This document shows positions 34,440 through 44,600 of a stretch of DNA of 64,000 nucleotides, in pieces (within the stretch, counting starts at the first letter, position 1; the number at the start of each line of letters is the position of its first letter). The DNA comes from Aphodovivens avicola (lineage in GTDB: Bacteria > Actinomycetota > Coriobacteriia > Coriobacteriales > Eggerthellaceae). A program made the position numbers and the translations under genes. A model generated the notes under the pieces. It had not been told where the DNA came from. It saw only the letters and a program-made list of their open reading frames with translations, and made no database searches. The stretch is taken from assembly GCA_018712515.1 (NCBI GenBank), contig DVGW01000030.1, forward strand, positions 59,513 through 123,512, read 5' to 3'.

Positions 34440-34658
34440 ATGATGCTAACCCAGATAATCACGCTCGTATCGGGCTGCGTTACGTTCCTCGGCGGGTTCC
34501 TCGTCGTGTGGGGCGCAGTCTCGCTCGGCCTCGCCATCCGCGAGCAGCAGGGAGGCTCCCAGATCGCGAGCGCCATCTCGACCATCGCGGGCGGCGCGAT
34601 CATCATCGCGGCCGCCGTCTACTTCGGCATGCTCGACACATCCTGGCTCCCAGCGTAG
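34440..34658 (+). CDS. Small two-helix membrane protein (Maff2/VirB2-like pilin candidate)
   Basis: A 72-aa protein with two hydrophobic helices (TLVSGCVTFLGGFLVVWGAV and ISTIAGGAIIIAAAVYFG) joined by a short polar loop REQQGG. Size, topology and position before PrgI/VirB3 and VirB4 match the Maff2/TrbC-like pilin or channel subunits of Gram-positive conjugation operons. AAAGGAAACC lies just before ATG 34440 (a second ATG is at 34443). Confidence 0.7.
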   Translation: MMLTQIITLVSGCVTFLGGFLVVWGAVSLGLAIREQQGGSQIASAISTIAGGAIIIAAAVYFGMLDTSWLPA

Positions 34659-34667
34659 GTGGTCGGC

Positions 34668-35084
34668 ATGTCACTGCAGATACCGATTCAAAAGGACATC
34701 GGCGAGTACCAGGAGAAGATCGTCGGCAAGATGAGCCTGCGCACGCTCGCGTGCGTGTCCCTCGGCTTCGCATCCGCCATCGCGGCGGCGGCGATCGTCT
34801 ACTTCGGGCTCGGAATCGAGGTCGGCAACGCGACGCTTCCCGTCATGGCCGCGGCGCTGCCGTTCTGGCTCGCCGGGTTCTGGCGCCCCTTCGGGATGAA
34901 GCTGGAGGAGTTCCTTCCCCTTCTCTGGGAACACTCCATGAGCAGCCAGACGATGCTCTACGACACCGGCGACGCGCTCGCCGGCTGCGCATGCACGGGC
35001 CCCGTCGCAGGAAAGCCCTCCCGCAAGGCGCGCCGCAGGGCCAAGAGGAAGGGGGCCGAGGTCCATGGCCCAGAACAGCTCTAG
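34668..35084 (+). CDS. PrgI family (VirB3-like) membrane protein
   Basis: A 138-aa PrgI-type protein. The N-terminus IPIQKDIGEYQEKIVGKMS is the family signature, followed by two transmembrane helices (TLACVSLGFASAIAAAAIVY; LPVMAAALPFWLAGF) and FRPFG-like WRPFGMKLEE. It is a small inner-channel component of the secretion apparatus, always next to VirB4. The C-terminus is very basic and overlaps the VirB4 start by 20 nt. Confidence 0.85.
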   Translation: MSLQIPIQKDIGEYQEKIVGKMSLRTLACVSLGFASAIAAAAIVYFGLGIEVGNATLPVMAAALPFWLAGFWRPFGMKLEEFLPLLWEHSMSSQTMLYDTGDALAGCACTGPVAGKPSRKARRRAKRKGAEVHGPEQL

Positions 35085-37584
35085 GAAGAAGGCTCCCGCC
35101 AGGAAGTCGAGCCTCATGGGGCTCCTTCTCGGCGGCAGGAAGGCGACGGGCGCCGAGGCGAAGGCCCGCGAGGAGAAGGCCAGGCGCACGTCCAAGGCCC
35201 GCAACTCCGCGAAGCGCCAGCTCGATTACATCGGATACGACGCCATGTACAAAAACGGCATCGCCCAGGTGGAGGAAGGGCTCTTCAGCCAGACGGTCGA
35301 GTTCTCCGATATCAGCTACCAATCGGCGCGAAGGGACGCCCAGGAGAACATCTTCTCCGTCCTCTCGAGCCTCTACAACTACTTCAACGCGGACACCTCG
35401 GTGCAGCTCTCGATCGCCAACACGCCCATCCCCGCCAACGTGATCGGGTCCAAGCGCTTCTTCCGCCACGTCGCCGACGTCGACGACGGGCTCGTGGACG
35501 AGTACAACCGGATCCTCAACGACAAGCTGCGCGAGGGCGTGTCCAACCTCGAGCGCCACCGCTACCTCACCTACATGGTCGGCGCAGACGACGTAGACGC
35601 GGCGATGCCGAAACTCGCGCGCATCCGCGCGGACGTGTGCCAGACGCTCGCGCGTATCCGGTGCGACGCGCGCCCGATCGACGGCGAGGAGCGCCTGTGC
35701 GCGATGGACTCCATCGTCCGTCCCAAGAAGCGCTTCGAGTTCAGCTGGGACAAACTGTCCCAGTTCCGCGGCCTGCGCACGAAGAACCTCATCGCCCCGA
35801 ACCTCATGGACTTCGCACCCGAGGGACGGGCGGACTGCTTCGAGTCCGACGGGGTGTTCGGCAGCGTGCTGGCCATACGCGACTTCGGGAGCATGCTCGA
35901 GGACTACTACCTCGCGAACATCATCGACCTGCCCATCCCGCTCGTCGTGACGCTGCACATCCATCCCATCGCGCAAAGCGACGCGCTCGCGATGGTGAAG
36001 CGCCAGCTCGACTGGATGGACAAGGAGATCATCGACGAGCAGATGGCGGCGGTGAAGAAGGGCTACGACTACTCGATCCTCCCGCCCGAGCTGCGCTACT
36101 CGAAGGAGGAGGCGGAGGAGCTGCTCGACTTCCTGCGCAACAAGAACGAGCGCCTCTTCGTCTACACCGGGCTCGTCTACACCTACGCCGACAGCCTTGA
36201 GGAGCTCGACCGCCAGGTGGAGCAGGTGGTCTCCGTGGCCCAGGGGAACTCCCTCGGGATCGTCGGGCTCGACTACCGCCAGAAGCACGCGCTCAACTCC
36301 ATGCTCCCCTTGGGGCGCAACCACGTGAACGTCTCCAGGCACCTCACCACCGGGCAGATCGCGATGCAGATGCCCTTCGCCTCCCAGGAGCTCAACCAGG
36401 AAGGCGGCGGCTACTACGGCCAGTCCAAGCAGTCAGGCAACCTCGTCATCTGCAACCGCAAACGGCTCGCAAGCCCCATGGGGTTCGTCTGCGGCAAGCC
36501 TGGCTCGGGCAAGTCGTTCAGCGTCAAGCGCGAGATCCTGAACACGGTGCTCGCCTTCCCCGAAGACGAGGTCGTCATCTTCGACCCCGCCGGCGAGTAC
36601 TCCACCCTCGTCGGAAGCTGCAATGGCCAGAACATCCGCCTCGCGCCCGACTCGGACACGTCCATGAACCCCTTCGACCTCACGGACGTCGAAGGCAAGG
36701 CGGACGCCGCCCAGATGGCCTTCAAGATCGACGCGTTCCTGGCTCTCTCCTCCGCCATGATGGCGGAGGGCGCAGAGGGGCTCCCCGAAGCGGACAAGTC
36801 CATCATCACGCGCTGCGTCGAGGCAGCCTACGCCCAGGCGGGAGACCGCATCCCGACCCTCGAGGACTTCTACCGCGTGCTCGTCGAGCAGCCCGAACGG
36901 GAGGCGCGCAACATCGCGCTTCGCTACGAGCGCTTCGTGAAGGGGGCGCTCTCGTTCTTCAACCGCCAGAGCAACGCGACGTTCAAAAACCGCGTCACCA
37001 ACGTCGATCTGCACGACCTCTCCAGCAACATGCGCGTCTTCGGCATGCTCACCGCGCTCGAGGCGGTGCGAAACCGCATGTACGAGAACTTCGAGCGGGG
37101 CGTCACCACCTGGCTCTACATCGACGAGGTGCAGAGCCTCTTCGGGCATCCCGCCATCATCGAGTACTTCTCCAAGTTCTGGGCCGAGGGGCGCAAGTTC
37201 AACCTCATCTGCACCGGCATCACGCAGAACTCGACCTACATGCTCACGCACGAGTCCGCCCGCAACATGGTCCTGAACTCGGATTTCTGCCTGCTGCACA
37301 AGCAGTCCGCGCTCGATCGCAAGAGCTGGGTGGACCTGCTCACCCTCTCCGACACCGAGGCGGGCTACATAGATGATTCCATCAAGGCCGGCGAGGGCCT
37401 GCTCGTCGCGGGCGGCGTGCGCGTGCCGATCATGGACGACTTCCCGAAGGGCGCGCTCTACGACCTGTTCAACACCAAGCCCGACGAGATCGCCGAGCTC
37501 AAGCGCAAGGCCGTCTTCGAGGCGAACAGGCGGGCGAGCTCCGGATCTCGGGATGCGGATGGCGAGGAGAGCCCTGGGCGATGA
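35065..37584 (+). CDS. VirB4/TraE-type conjugation ATPase
   Basis: An 839-aa VirB4 ATPase that powers substrate transfer and pilus assembly. The N-terminal domain (about 1-440) is followed by Walker A GKPGSGKSF with Lys483 and the FDPAGEYSTL motif. Walker B is near WLYIDEVQSLF, and CTGITQN is the Q-loop-like motif of this family. Size is typical. The coding DNA contains a CTGGGACA-N3-TGTCCCAG palindrome at 35745. Confidence 0.93.
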   Translation: MAQNSSRKKAPARKSSLMGLLLGGRKATGAEAKAREEKARRTSKARNSAKRQLDYIGYDAMYKNGIAQVEEGLFSQTVEFSDISYQSARRDAQENIFSVLSSLYNYFNADTSVQLSIANTPIPANVIGSKRFFRHVADVDDGLVDEYNRILNDKLREGVSNLERHRYLTYMVGADDVDAAMPKLARIRADVCQTLARIRCDARPIDGEERLCAMDSIVRPKKRFEFSWDKLSQFRGLRTKNLIAPNLMDFAPEGRADCFESDGVFGSVLAIRDFGSMLEDYYLANIIDLPIPLVVTLHIHPIAQSDALAMVKRQLDWMDKEIIDEQMAAVKKGYDYSILPPELRYSKEEAEELLDFLRNKNERLFVYTGLVYTYADSLEELDRQVEQVVSVAQGNSLGIVGLDYRQKHALNSMLPLGRNHVNVSRHLTTGQIAMQMPFASQELNQEGGGYYGQSKQSGNLVICNRKRLASPMGFVCGKPGSGKSFSVKREILNTVLAFPEDEVVIFDPAGEYSTLVGSCNGQNIRLAPDSDTSMNPFDLTDVEGKADAAQMAFKIDAFLALSSAMMAEGAEGLPEADKSIITRCVEAAYAQAGDRIPTLEDFYRVLVEQPEREARNIALRYERFVKGALSFFNRQSNATFKNRVTNVDLHDLSSNMRVFGMLTALEAVRNRMYENFERGVTTWLYIDEVQSLFGHPAIIEYFSKFWAEGRKFNLICTGITQNSTYMLTHESARNMVLNSDFCLLHKQSALDRKSWVDLLTLSDTEAGYIDDSIKAGEGLLVAGGVRVPIMDDFPKGALYDLFNTKPDEIAELKRKAVFEANRRASSGSRDADGEESPGR

Positions 37585-39245
37585 GCGGCCAGGGCCAGAC
37601 ATACCAGGATGCCGGGATGCGCGAGCTCGTGGCGGCCGAAAAGGAGACGGTCCTCAACTCGGGGACGGTCAAATCCGCCGACGAGCAGGCGCTCTCGACT
37701 CTCGCGGAAAGGTCCACGGCGGCACGGGAGGCAAGCCCGCTCGCCGCCGCCAAGGCGGGCCGCGTCCCGAAGGGCGCATCGTTGGGACGCGCGCGGCCCC
37801 ACGGGGCTACCGAAGGATCGGCCGTTTCGGATCAAACCGCCGCGCAACCCGGATGCCTCGGCGGGCATCGCGCCCCGATCGGAGCGAAGGCGGCGATCGG
37901 GAACGCGGCAGTGGACGAGCTCGACGACACCGAGGAGTTCTCGGGAGCCGCCGGCGTCCGCGACAAGGCCGTCCTGGCCAAGCGCCTCTCGGCAAAGGCC
38001 CGCGGAGCGGGCAAGGCGAACGGCCCCGTCCGGCAGGCGGGATCCGGCAAGCGCCTCGGCGCATTCCCCAAGAAGGCGTCGCGCGCCGCGGAGTCCGCCA
38101 AGGGGAAGGGCGCGGCCAAGGGCGCAAGCGCCTCGGCCGTCCGCTCCCAGGCTGCCGTCCAGGCGAAGGCGGCCGAGGCTGCAGGCGGCGCCAAGGCGGC
38201 GGCAGCGGCGAAGAGCACATCGGCGAAGGCGATAGGCGGCGCCATCGCGAGCGCAGCCGCCCCCCTGGGAGGCGTCTTCGCGGGAGTGCTCGCGTTCATC
38301 CTCATCGCGCTCGCCGTAAGCCAGCTCGCCGCGGCGCTGTTCGGCTTCTGGCAGAACGAGGCGGCGAAGCAGAGCCTCGCGGGCCTTCCCCCCTACATAA
38401 CCTACGAGATGGTGGAGGAGGCAATCGAGTGCCAGGAGGACTACGGGCATCCGGCGGGCTGCACGATAGCCCAGATCATCTGCGAATCGGGCCAAGGCGA
38501 CCACATGAGCCAGCTCGCGGAGCGCGACCACAACCTCTTCGGGATGAAATGGTCCTCGTCGTTCGCCGCCTGCCCAGAGGTGACCGGCAAGTCGGCCTGG
38601 GCGACCAACGAGGAGTACGGGGGCGAGACGGTGGCGATCACGGCGTACTTCACCTCGTTCACCTCGGACGTGGACTGCATCCGCTTCAGGAGCCGCGTCT
38701 TCCTGCAGGCGGGCCACTACGCGAACAACCCGCTCATCCGCGAGGCGATCGAGAAACGCGACTCGGACAAGATGGCCGAAGGCCTCAAGGACGCGGGATG
38801 GGCGACGAGCTCGTCCTACGTCGAGAGCCTCAAGTCGGCCATGGACACCTACGGCCTGCGCCGCTTCGACGGCATGAGCCTGGAGGAGTTCCGGAGCCTG
38901 GACCAGGCGAGGTCGACCGTGGTCGCGGCGGCGCGCAGCCAGCTCGGCGTGCCCTACGTCTGGGGCGGGACCACGCCCGGCGTCGGGCTCGACTGCTCGG
39001 GGCTCACCCAGTACTGCTACGCCCAGGCGGGGATCTCCATCCCGCGAAACTCCGAGGACCAGGCCGCGTTCGGCACCAAGGTCCCCGTCTCGCTCGCGGA
39101 GCCCGGGGACATCCTGTGGCGCCCGGGGCACGTCGCCATCTTCATCGGGGACGACAAGTACATCCACGAGCCCTACTCGGGCGAGGTCTGCAGAGAAGCG
39201 TCGGGCGTCGGCTACTTCACCGCAGCGATCAAGGTCATCGGATAG
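37581..39245 (+). CDS. Conjugation peptidoglycan hydrolase (glucosaminidase + NlpC/P60)
   Basis: A 554-aa membrane-anchored wall hydrolase that opens the cell wall for the conjugation channel. Residues 1-225 are a low-complexity Ala/Lys/Gly-rich cytoplasmic part, then one transmembrane helix (about 230-256). A lysozyme-like/glucosaminidase domain follows (CTIAQIICESGQGDH with a catalytic Glu; HNLFGMKW), and a C-terminal NlpC/P60 endopeptidase with Cys472 in LDCSGLTQYCY and His517 in PGHVAIF. Architecture equals CwlT/Orf14-type proteins. ATG overlaps the virB4 stop. Confidence 0.9.
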   Translation: MSGQGQTYQDAGMRELVAAEKETVLNSGTVKSADEQALSTLAERSTAAREASPLAAAKAGRVPKGASLGRARPHGATEGSAVSDQTAAQPGCLGGHRAPIGAKAAIGNAAVDELDDTEEFSGAAGVRDKAVLAKRLSAKARGAGKANGPVRQAGSGKRLGAFPKKASRAAESAKGKGAAKGASASAVRSQAAVQAKAAEAAGGAKAAAAAKSTSAKAIGGAIASAAAPLGGVFAGVLAFILIALAVSQLAAALFGFWQNEAAKQSLAGLPPYITYEMVEEAIECQEDYGHPAGCTIAQIICESGQGDHMSQLAERDHNLFGMKWSSSFAACPEVTGKSAWATNEEYGGETVAITAYFTSFTSDVDCIRFRSRVFLQAGHYANNPLIREAIEKRDSDKMAEGLKDAGWATSSSYVESLKSAMDTYGLRRFDGMSLEEFRSLDQARSTVVAAARSQLGVPYVWGGTTPGVGLDCSGLTQYCYAQAGISIPRNSEDQAAFGTKVPVSLAEPGDILWRPGHVAIFIGDDKYIHEPYSGEVCREASGVGYFTAAIKVIG

Positions 39246-39257
39246 GAGGAGGAAAGA

Positions 39258-40007
39258 ATGGATAGGAAAACGAAGTTCATCGCCGTCTTGGCGGCAGGGG
39301 CGCTGGCGATCCTCGTCGGATCGAGCGTAGCGCGCTGCACGCTCGCGCAGGACGGCGGCGAGGCGGGACCCGATCCCGTTTCGCAGGAGCAGGCGAGCCC
39401 GCAGGAGACCGGGCGAGGCGACGAGGAAGAGGATGCCGGAGCCGCCGACGGCGCGCCCAAGGGCTTCTCCGCGCTGGCTGGGTCGTCCTGGACGAGCGAG
39501 GACGGCGGGTCCTCGCTGTCCATCACCCTGACGAACCTCGTCGTGACGTCCCCGGAGGGCACGACGGTCCTCTACTACGCGCTCGACGAGGAGTCCTCCG
39601 CGGACGGGAGCCTCTCCGCGACGCTCTCCGTCTCCCAGACCGTAAACGGCCCGCAGCAGCTCGCGGTGCTCTTCGTCACCAGCGGCCCAGACGGTTCCCA
39701 GAGGATCGTATGCGACGAGCTGGGCGGCGCCTTCGTGCGCGACGTCGCCGAGGAAGCGCACGTGTCGATCGGGAACCCGGACGAGGCGCTGTTCGACGCG
39801 TTCGGGCACACCCGCGACGAGTTCGAGGCGGTCCTCGGCGAGTTCGCGAAGGGGGCATCCCCCCATGCGACCAAGGCGACCTGGGACGGCGAGGTCTGGC
39901 TCGACTTCAACGCGGGCACCAAGCTCACGAACTTCACCCTCGACGACGCGGCGAACACCCCCGTCACCGTGGTCGACGACGGGTCCGGGGAGCTGACGTT
40001 CCGATGA
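39258..40007 (+). CDS. Exported ICE protein of unknown function
   Basis: A 249-aa protein with an N-terminal signal anchor (FIAVLAAGALAILVGSSVA), an acidic linker (residues 31-65) and a beta-rich domain (SITLTNLVVTSPEGTTVLYY; ATLSVSQTV). This layout resembles the VirB8/TcpC-like or DUF4366-type outer components of such operons, but no clear family can be named. GGAGGAGG precedes the ATG; it overlaps the VirB6-like gene by 4 nt. Confidence 0.6.
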   Translation: MDRKTKFIAVLAAGALAILVGSSVARCTLAQDGGEAGPDPVSQEQASPQETGRGDEEEDAGAADGAPKGFSALAGSSWTSEDGGSSLSITLTNLVVTSPEGTTVLYYALDEESSADGSLSATLSVSQTVNGPQQLAVLFVTSGPDGSQRIVCDELGGAFVRDVAEEAHVSIGNPDEALFDAFGHTRDEFEAVLGEFAKGASPHATKATWDGEVWLDFNAGTKLTNFTLDDAANTPVTVVDDGSGELTFR

Positions 40008-41014
40008 TCGCGCGCATCGAGGCAAAGCCGGGCGGCAGGGAGCGCTTCGCGAGGGCGTCCCTGCTCTCCTTCATCGTCTGCGCGGCGATCTTCCTGCCGG
40101 CGCGGCCCGCCTGGGCGAGCATCGCCGACGACATCAACGGGTGGCTCTGCGGCGTGCTGCGCGACTGCTGCAACTGGATCTTCTCCCAGCAGGCGAACGT
40201 CCTGGAGTCGATCGGCTACGAGGGGATCCTGGGCGCCGACTTCGGCAGCATGCTCACGACGGCGGGCGGGATCTCCATGTACGACGTCGTGCATGCCGTG
40301 TGGCAGGTCGCGATCCTGCCCATCGGCTGCGGGGTGCTCTCGCTCGTGTTCACCATCAAGCTCATCCAGATCTCCCAGCGCATGGACGGCAGCCAGTCGC
40401 TGCCGGGCGTCAAGGAGGTGGTGTTTCTGCTCGTGTTCTTCGCCGTGTTCCTCTTCCTGATCCAGAACAGCTTCGAGCTCATGCAGGCGATCTACGAGGT
40501 GGTCGGGCTCGCCATAGACAGGACGATATCGCTGTTCGGCACGGGAGGCACGCTCGACCTCGGCGAGGTCTCCATCGTCACGGGGGACGACGACCTGCCC
40601 TCGCTCATCGCGATGCTTCTCGTCTCGCTCGTCAGCTGGCTCGTGGTGCTGGTGGCCTACATCGTGAGCCTCGTGGTCTGCTGGGCGCGGGCGCTGCAGC
40701 TCTACATCATGGCGGCGTTCAGCCCGATACCGCTGTCCCTCATGGCGCTCGACGACACGCGCCAGATCGGCGTCGGCTACATCAAGAACTTCGCCGCTGT
40801 CTGCATAGCGGGGCTGATCATCCTCATCCTGCTCATCTCGTCCCCCCTCATCCTGGGCGGGCTCGTCGCAGTCAACCCTGGCACGGGGACCCCGATAGAC
40901 AGCATCGCCGGCGGCCTCACCTACGCCCTCCAGTACCTGGCCATGTGCGTCCTGCTCATCCTCTCGCTGGTGAAGAGCGGCACATGGGCGCGCGACATCG
41001 TGAGCGGGTTCTGA
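40004..41014 (+). CDS. VirB6/TrbL-like polytopic conjugation protein
   Basis: A 336-aa membrane protein with a cleavable or anchor N-terminal segment (LLSFIVCAAIFLPARPAWA) and about five further hydrophobic helices (e.g. VVFLLVFFAVFLFLIQN; MLLVSLVSWLVVLVAYIVSL; CIAGLIILILLISSPLILGG). The segment ARALQLYIMAAFSPIPLSLM is characteristic of TrbL/VirB6 (CD0411-like) proteins. It should form part of the inner-membrane channel. Confidence 0.82.
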   Translation: MIARIEAKPGGRERFARASLLSFIVCAAIFLPARPAWASIADDINGWLCGVLRDCCNWIFSQQANVLESIGYEGILGADFGSMLTTAGGISMYDVVHAVWQVAILPIGCGVLSLVFTIKLIQISQRMDGSQSLPGVKEVVFLLVFFAVFLFLIQNSFELMQAIYEVVGLAIDRTISLFGTGGTLDLGEVSIVTGDDDLPSLIAMLLVSLVSWLVVLVAYIVSLVVCWARALQLYIMAAFSPIPLSLMALDDTRQIGVGYIKNFAAVCIAGLIILILLISSPLILGGLVAVNPGTGTPIDSIAGGLTYALQYLAMCVLLILSLVKSGTWARDIVSGF

Positions 41015-41141
41015 GCATGGGCGCACGGCGATACACCTCGTCCCTCGGGATGAGACCCCGCGGGCCTTCCCGTCGGCCCGGGCCCGGTCAACAAAGAGAA
41101 GGGCCGACGCCATCCCGATACCAAGGAAAGGAGAAGAGACG

Positions 41142-41633
41142 ATGGCCGAAGAGAAGAAGAACACCTACATCACGCTGCACAAGAACTTCGTGCGGACCGA
41201 CATCGAGTACCTCGACCCGAAGAGCGGGGAGAAGAGGACGTTCAACTCGGCGACGCTGCCGAAGGGCACGGTGATCGAGGGGCGCGATGTGAGCTACTAC
41301 CAGTTCTCGCCCATGTTCGTGAACCCTTCGAAGTACCGCGGGGAGAACTTCGTGGACATCCCGCTGCTCACGCGCAAGGAGGTCTGGCTGCAGCGCTCCA
41401 TCCTCGACGCCGAGGGCAATCCCGTCATAGACGAGCGGACGGGGCGTCCCGCAAAGGACACGGTCAAGGTCATGCCCGCGCAGCTCAAGACGGCGCTCGA
41501 CGAGGCCCGCAAGGAGTATCTCGCGCAGCGTGAATCCAGGGAGCAATCGCTCAGCTCGCGCGCCGAGCATGCCCGCGAGGGGGCTTCCGCCCTCTCCGAG
41601 GGCAAAGCCCCTTTTGAGAAACCAGCACGATAG
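41142..41633 (+). CDS. Conserved ICE protein of unknown function
   Basis: A 163-aa soluble, charged protein. It begins KKNTYITLHKNFVR and has a beta-rich centre (TFNSATLPKGTVIEGRDVSY; YYQFSPMFVNPSKY) and a helical, Ala/Glu/Arg-rich tail. It resembles small DNA- or surface-associated proteins commonly seen between VirB6 and the adhesin in such elements, but no function is known to me. It has a good ribosome site (AAAGGAG). Its stop lies 10 nt before the adhesin start. Confidence 0.55.
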   Translation: MAEEKKNTYITLHKNFVRTDIEYLDPKSGEKRTFNSATLPKGTVIEGRDVSYYQFSPMFVNPSKYRGENFVDIPLLTRKEVWLQRSILDAEGNPVIDERTGRPAKDTVKVMPAQLKTALDEARKEYLAQRESREQSLSSRAEHAREGASALSEGKAPFEKPAR

Positions 41634-41643
41634 GAGGTGCGCT

Positions 41644-44600
41644 ATGAGCAAATCAAACCCCATCGGCGCAGGCGCGCGCTCCGCGCCGCTCAGGGCGATC
41701 CTCGCCGCGCTGCTCGCGTTCTCAAGCCTGCTCGCCGCGCTGTCGCCGACGCTCACGGCTCAGGCCCATGCGGCGGAGACGGCGAAGCTGACCGTCGGGT
41801 CGAGCATCTACTACGGCGGCTACTCGACCAACTGGATGTGGGCGGACGGCAAGATCGCCTACTGCGGCAACCCTTCCGCCTCGACGCCGCCGTCCGGAAT
41901 CTACCCCAAATCCGCGCTCAGCGCGCCCTCCGGACGCACCGCCGAGGCCGTGGCGGACCTGTGGTTCGGCTACGGAGCCCCCGGCTTCGATGCCTCCATG
42001 TGGCCGGATAGGTGGTATGACGGGTCGACGATGAGCGACAACCACTACGCCGCGCTCACCCACATCCTCCTGTCCGACACCTACACCTCCGACGGCAACT
42101 ACGCCATGTACGGCTGCACCGAGCAGTTCAAGGACTGGGTGCAGTACAACGTGCTCGGTTTCGGGGACTCGGGGGAGGTGACCAACCCGGACGCGACCGG
42201 CCGCCAGATCGCGGCGCGGACGGGCGAGGTGCCCCGGAACTTCGAGGCCTTCCAGCTGAGCACGGGAGCCGGCACGCAGATCATCCTGTCCTTCGAGTAC
42301 ACCCCCTTCGGCGAGATCGTGCTCCAGAAGGGCTCGGCGCTGTCCGAGGTCAGCGGGTCGAACCCCTGCTACAGCCTCGCCGGCGCGGTCTACGGGGTCT
42401 ACTCGGACAGCGGGCTCGCCTCGAGGGTCGGCTCGATCGAGACCGACGACAACGGGTCGGGCAGGCTCGGCGAGCTCGTCCCCGGCACCTACTGGGTGAA
42501 GGAGACCGTCCCCGCCAAGGGCTACGCCCTCGACGAGGCGGTCTACGAGGTCGAGGTCCATCCCGACATGGCGAGCGCCGTCAACGGCGCAGCGGGCGTC
42601 GCCGACTACCCCAAGTCCGACCCGGTCGGAATGCTCGTCATGAAGGTCGACGCGACGACCGGGGAGAGCTCCCCCCAGGGATCGGCGTCGCTTGTGGGCG
42701 CGGAGTTCACCGTGCGCTTCTACGAGGGCCACTACGCCAGCGCCGAGGAGGCCGAGGCGTCCGGAGATCCCGCGCGAACCTGGGTGTTCGCAACCGACGG
42801 CGACGGCTTCGCGGACTACGCCGACGCCTACAAGGTGGCGGGCCCCGACCTCTACCATATGAGCAACGGGGATCCCACCCTTCCTTTGGGCACGGCCGTC
42901 ATACAGGAAACCAAAGCGCCCGCCGGCTACAACCTCGACGACGGGGCGGGCGGCGAGCCCAAGGCTTTCTGCATCCAGATAACCGACAGCGGCGCCATGG
43001 GCGAGGCCGTCTACACCTACAACACGCCCAAGGCGCCCGACACGGTCGAGCGCGGCGACTTCCGCCTGGTCAAGGAAATCCCCATCGAGGCGGAGGACGA
43101 ATCCGGCATAGTGCAGGAGGCCGAGCGCGTGCTGCTGCCCGGCGTGCAGTTCCAGCTGATCAACGCATCCGAGAATCCGATCGTCTCGCCCGAGACCGGC
43201 GAGAAGGCCGAGACCGGCGAGGTGGTCTGCACCATCACCACCGACGAGAACGGCCTCGCATCGACCCGAGGCGGCCTCGCCGTCAACGGCTGGGACATCC
43301 CGCAAGGCTGGTCGGGCGCCCTGGCATACGGCACCTACACGGTGCACGAGGTCATCCCGGACTCCGTGCGCGAGGCCTTCAAGGCGGAGTACGGCCACGA
43401 CATCATCTCGGTCCCCAACTGGAAGACGACCATCTCCGCCGAGGGCCAGTACGATCCGCCGGCGCTCGTGAGCAACCACATCCCGCAGACGCCGCTCAAA
43501 GTCGTCAAGGTCGACGCCGAGACGGGGCTCCAGATCCCGCTTCCCTGCTCCTTCCAGCTGCTCGATGACGACGGAGAGCTCGTCACCTACGAGAGCCACT
43601 ACCCCGACACCCACGTCATGGACACCTGGACCACCAACAAGCGCGGCGAGGTGACGCTGCCGATGCTGCTCGAACAGGGCGTCTACACGCTCGTCGAGGT
43701 GCAGGCGCCCGAGGGCTACGTCAAGGCCATCGAGGGCAAGACCATCACGGTCGGGGCGGTCTACAACGATTGGGACGACCCCATCGAGGTCGAGTTCGCC
43801 GACATGCCCCAGAAGGGCACCATCAGCGTCGTCAAGCACGATTCCGCCACCGGCGAGCCGGTTTCCGACTCCGTCTACGTCGTGAAGGCGGCATCCGACA
43901 TCATTACGGGCGACGGCACGGTCCGCGCCCACGCCGGCGACATCGTGGCCACGCTCGAGACCGACGGGGAGGGCCGCGCCACGAGCGGCGAGCTCTACCT
44001 CGGGACCTACACCGTCTACGAGGCGAAGGCCAAGGACGGCTACGCGCTCGACGTCGCCGAGAAGACCGTGACGCTTTCGTACCAGGGCCAGGACGTCGCC
44101 GTGTTCGACGAGGTGCTCGAAGTCGAGGACGTCCCCACCGAGCTCAAGGTCAAGAAGGCCGACGCCCTCGACCCTGACAAGCCCGTGGCAGGCGCTGTCT
44201 TCAGGCTCTGGAACGACGAGGAAACTTACGATGAGGAGCTCGTCACGGGCGAGGACGGCGCCATCAGCGTCCAGTACCTCGAGCACGGCTCCTACCACCT
44301 GCAGGAGACCTCGGCCCCCGAAGGCTACGTCGTAAGCGACGTGGACGACGAGGGCAACGCCGCCATCCACGACCTTACCGTGAACGACCAGGGCATGTTC
44401 GAGCGGGAGGACGGCACCATGAGCGCGGTCTTCGAGGTCGAGATCGCCAACATGCCCAAGACCATGGGCACCACGGCCACCGACGCCTCGAGTGGCACCC
44501 ATGAGGGGCAGGCGCGCGAAGAGCTCTCCATCGTCGATGTTGTCGAGTACACTGGCTGCATCCCCGGGGACGAGTACACGGTCGAGGGCATCCTGATGGA

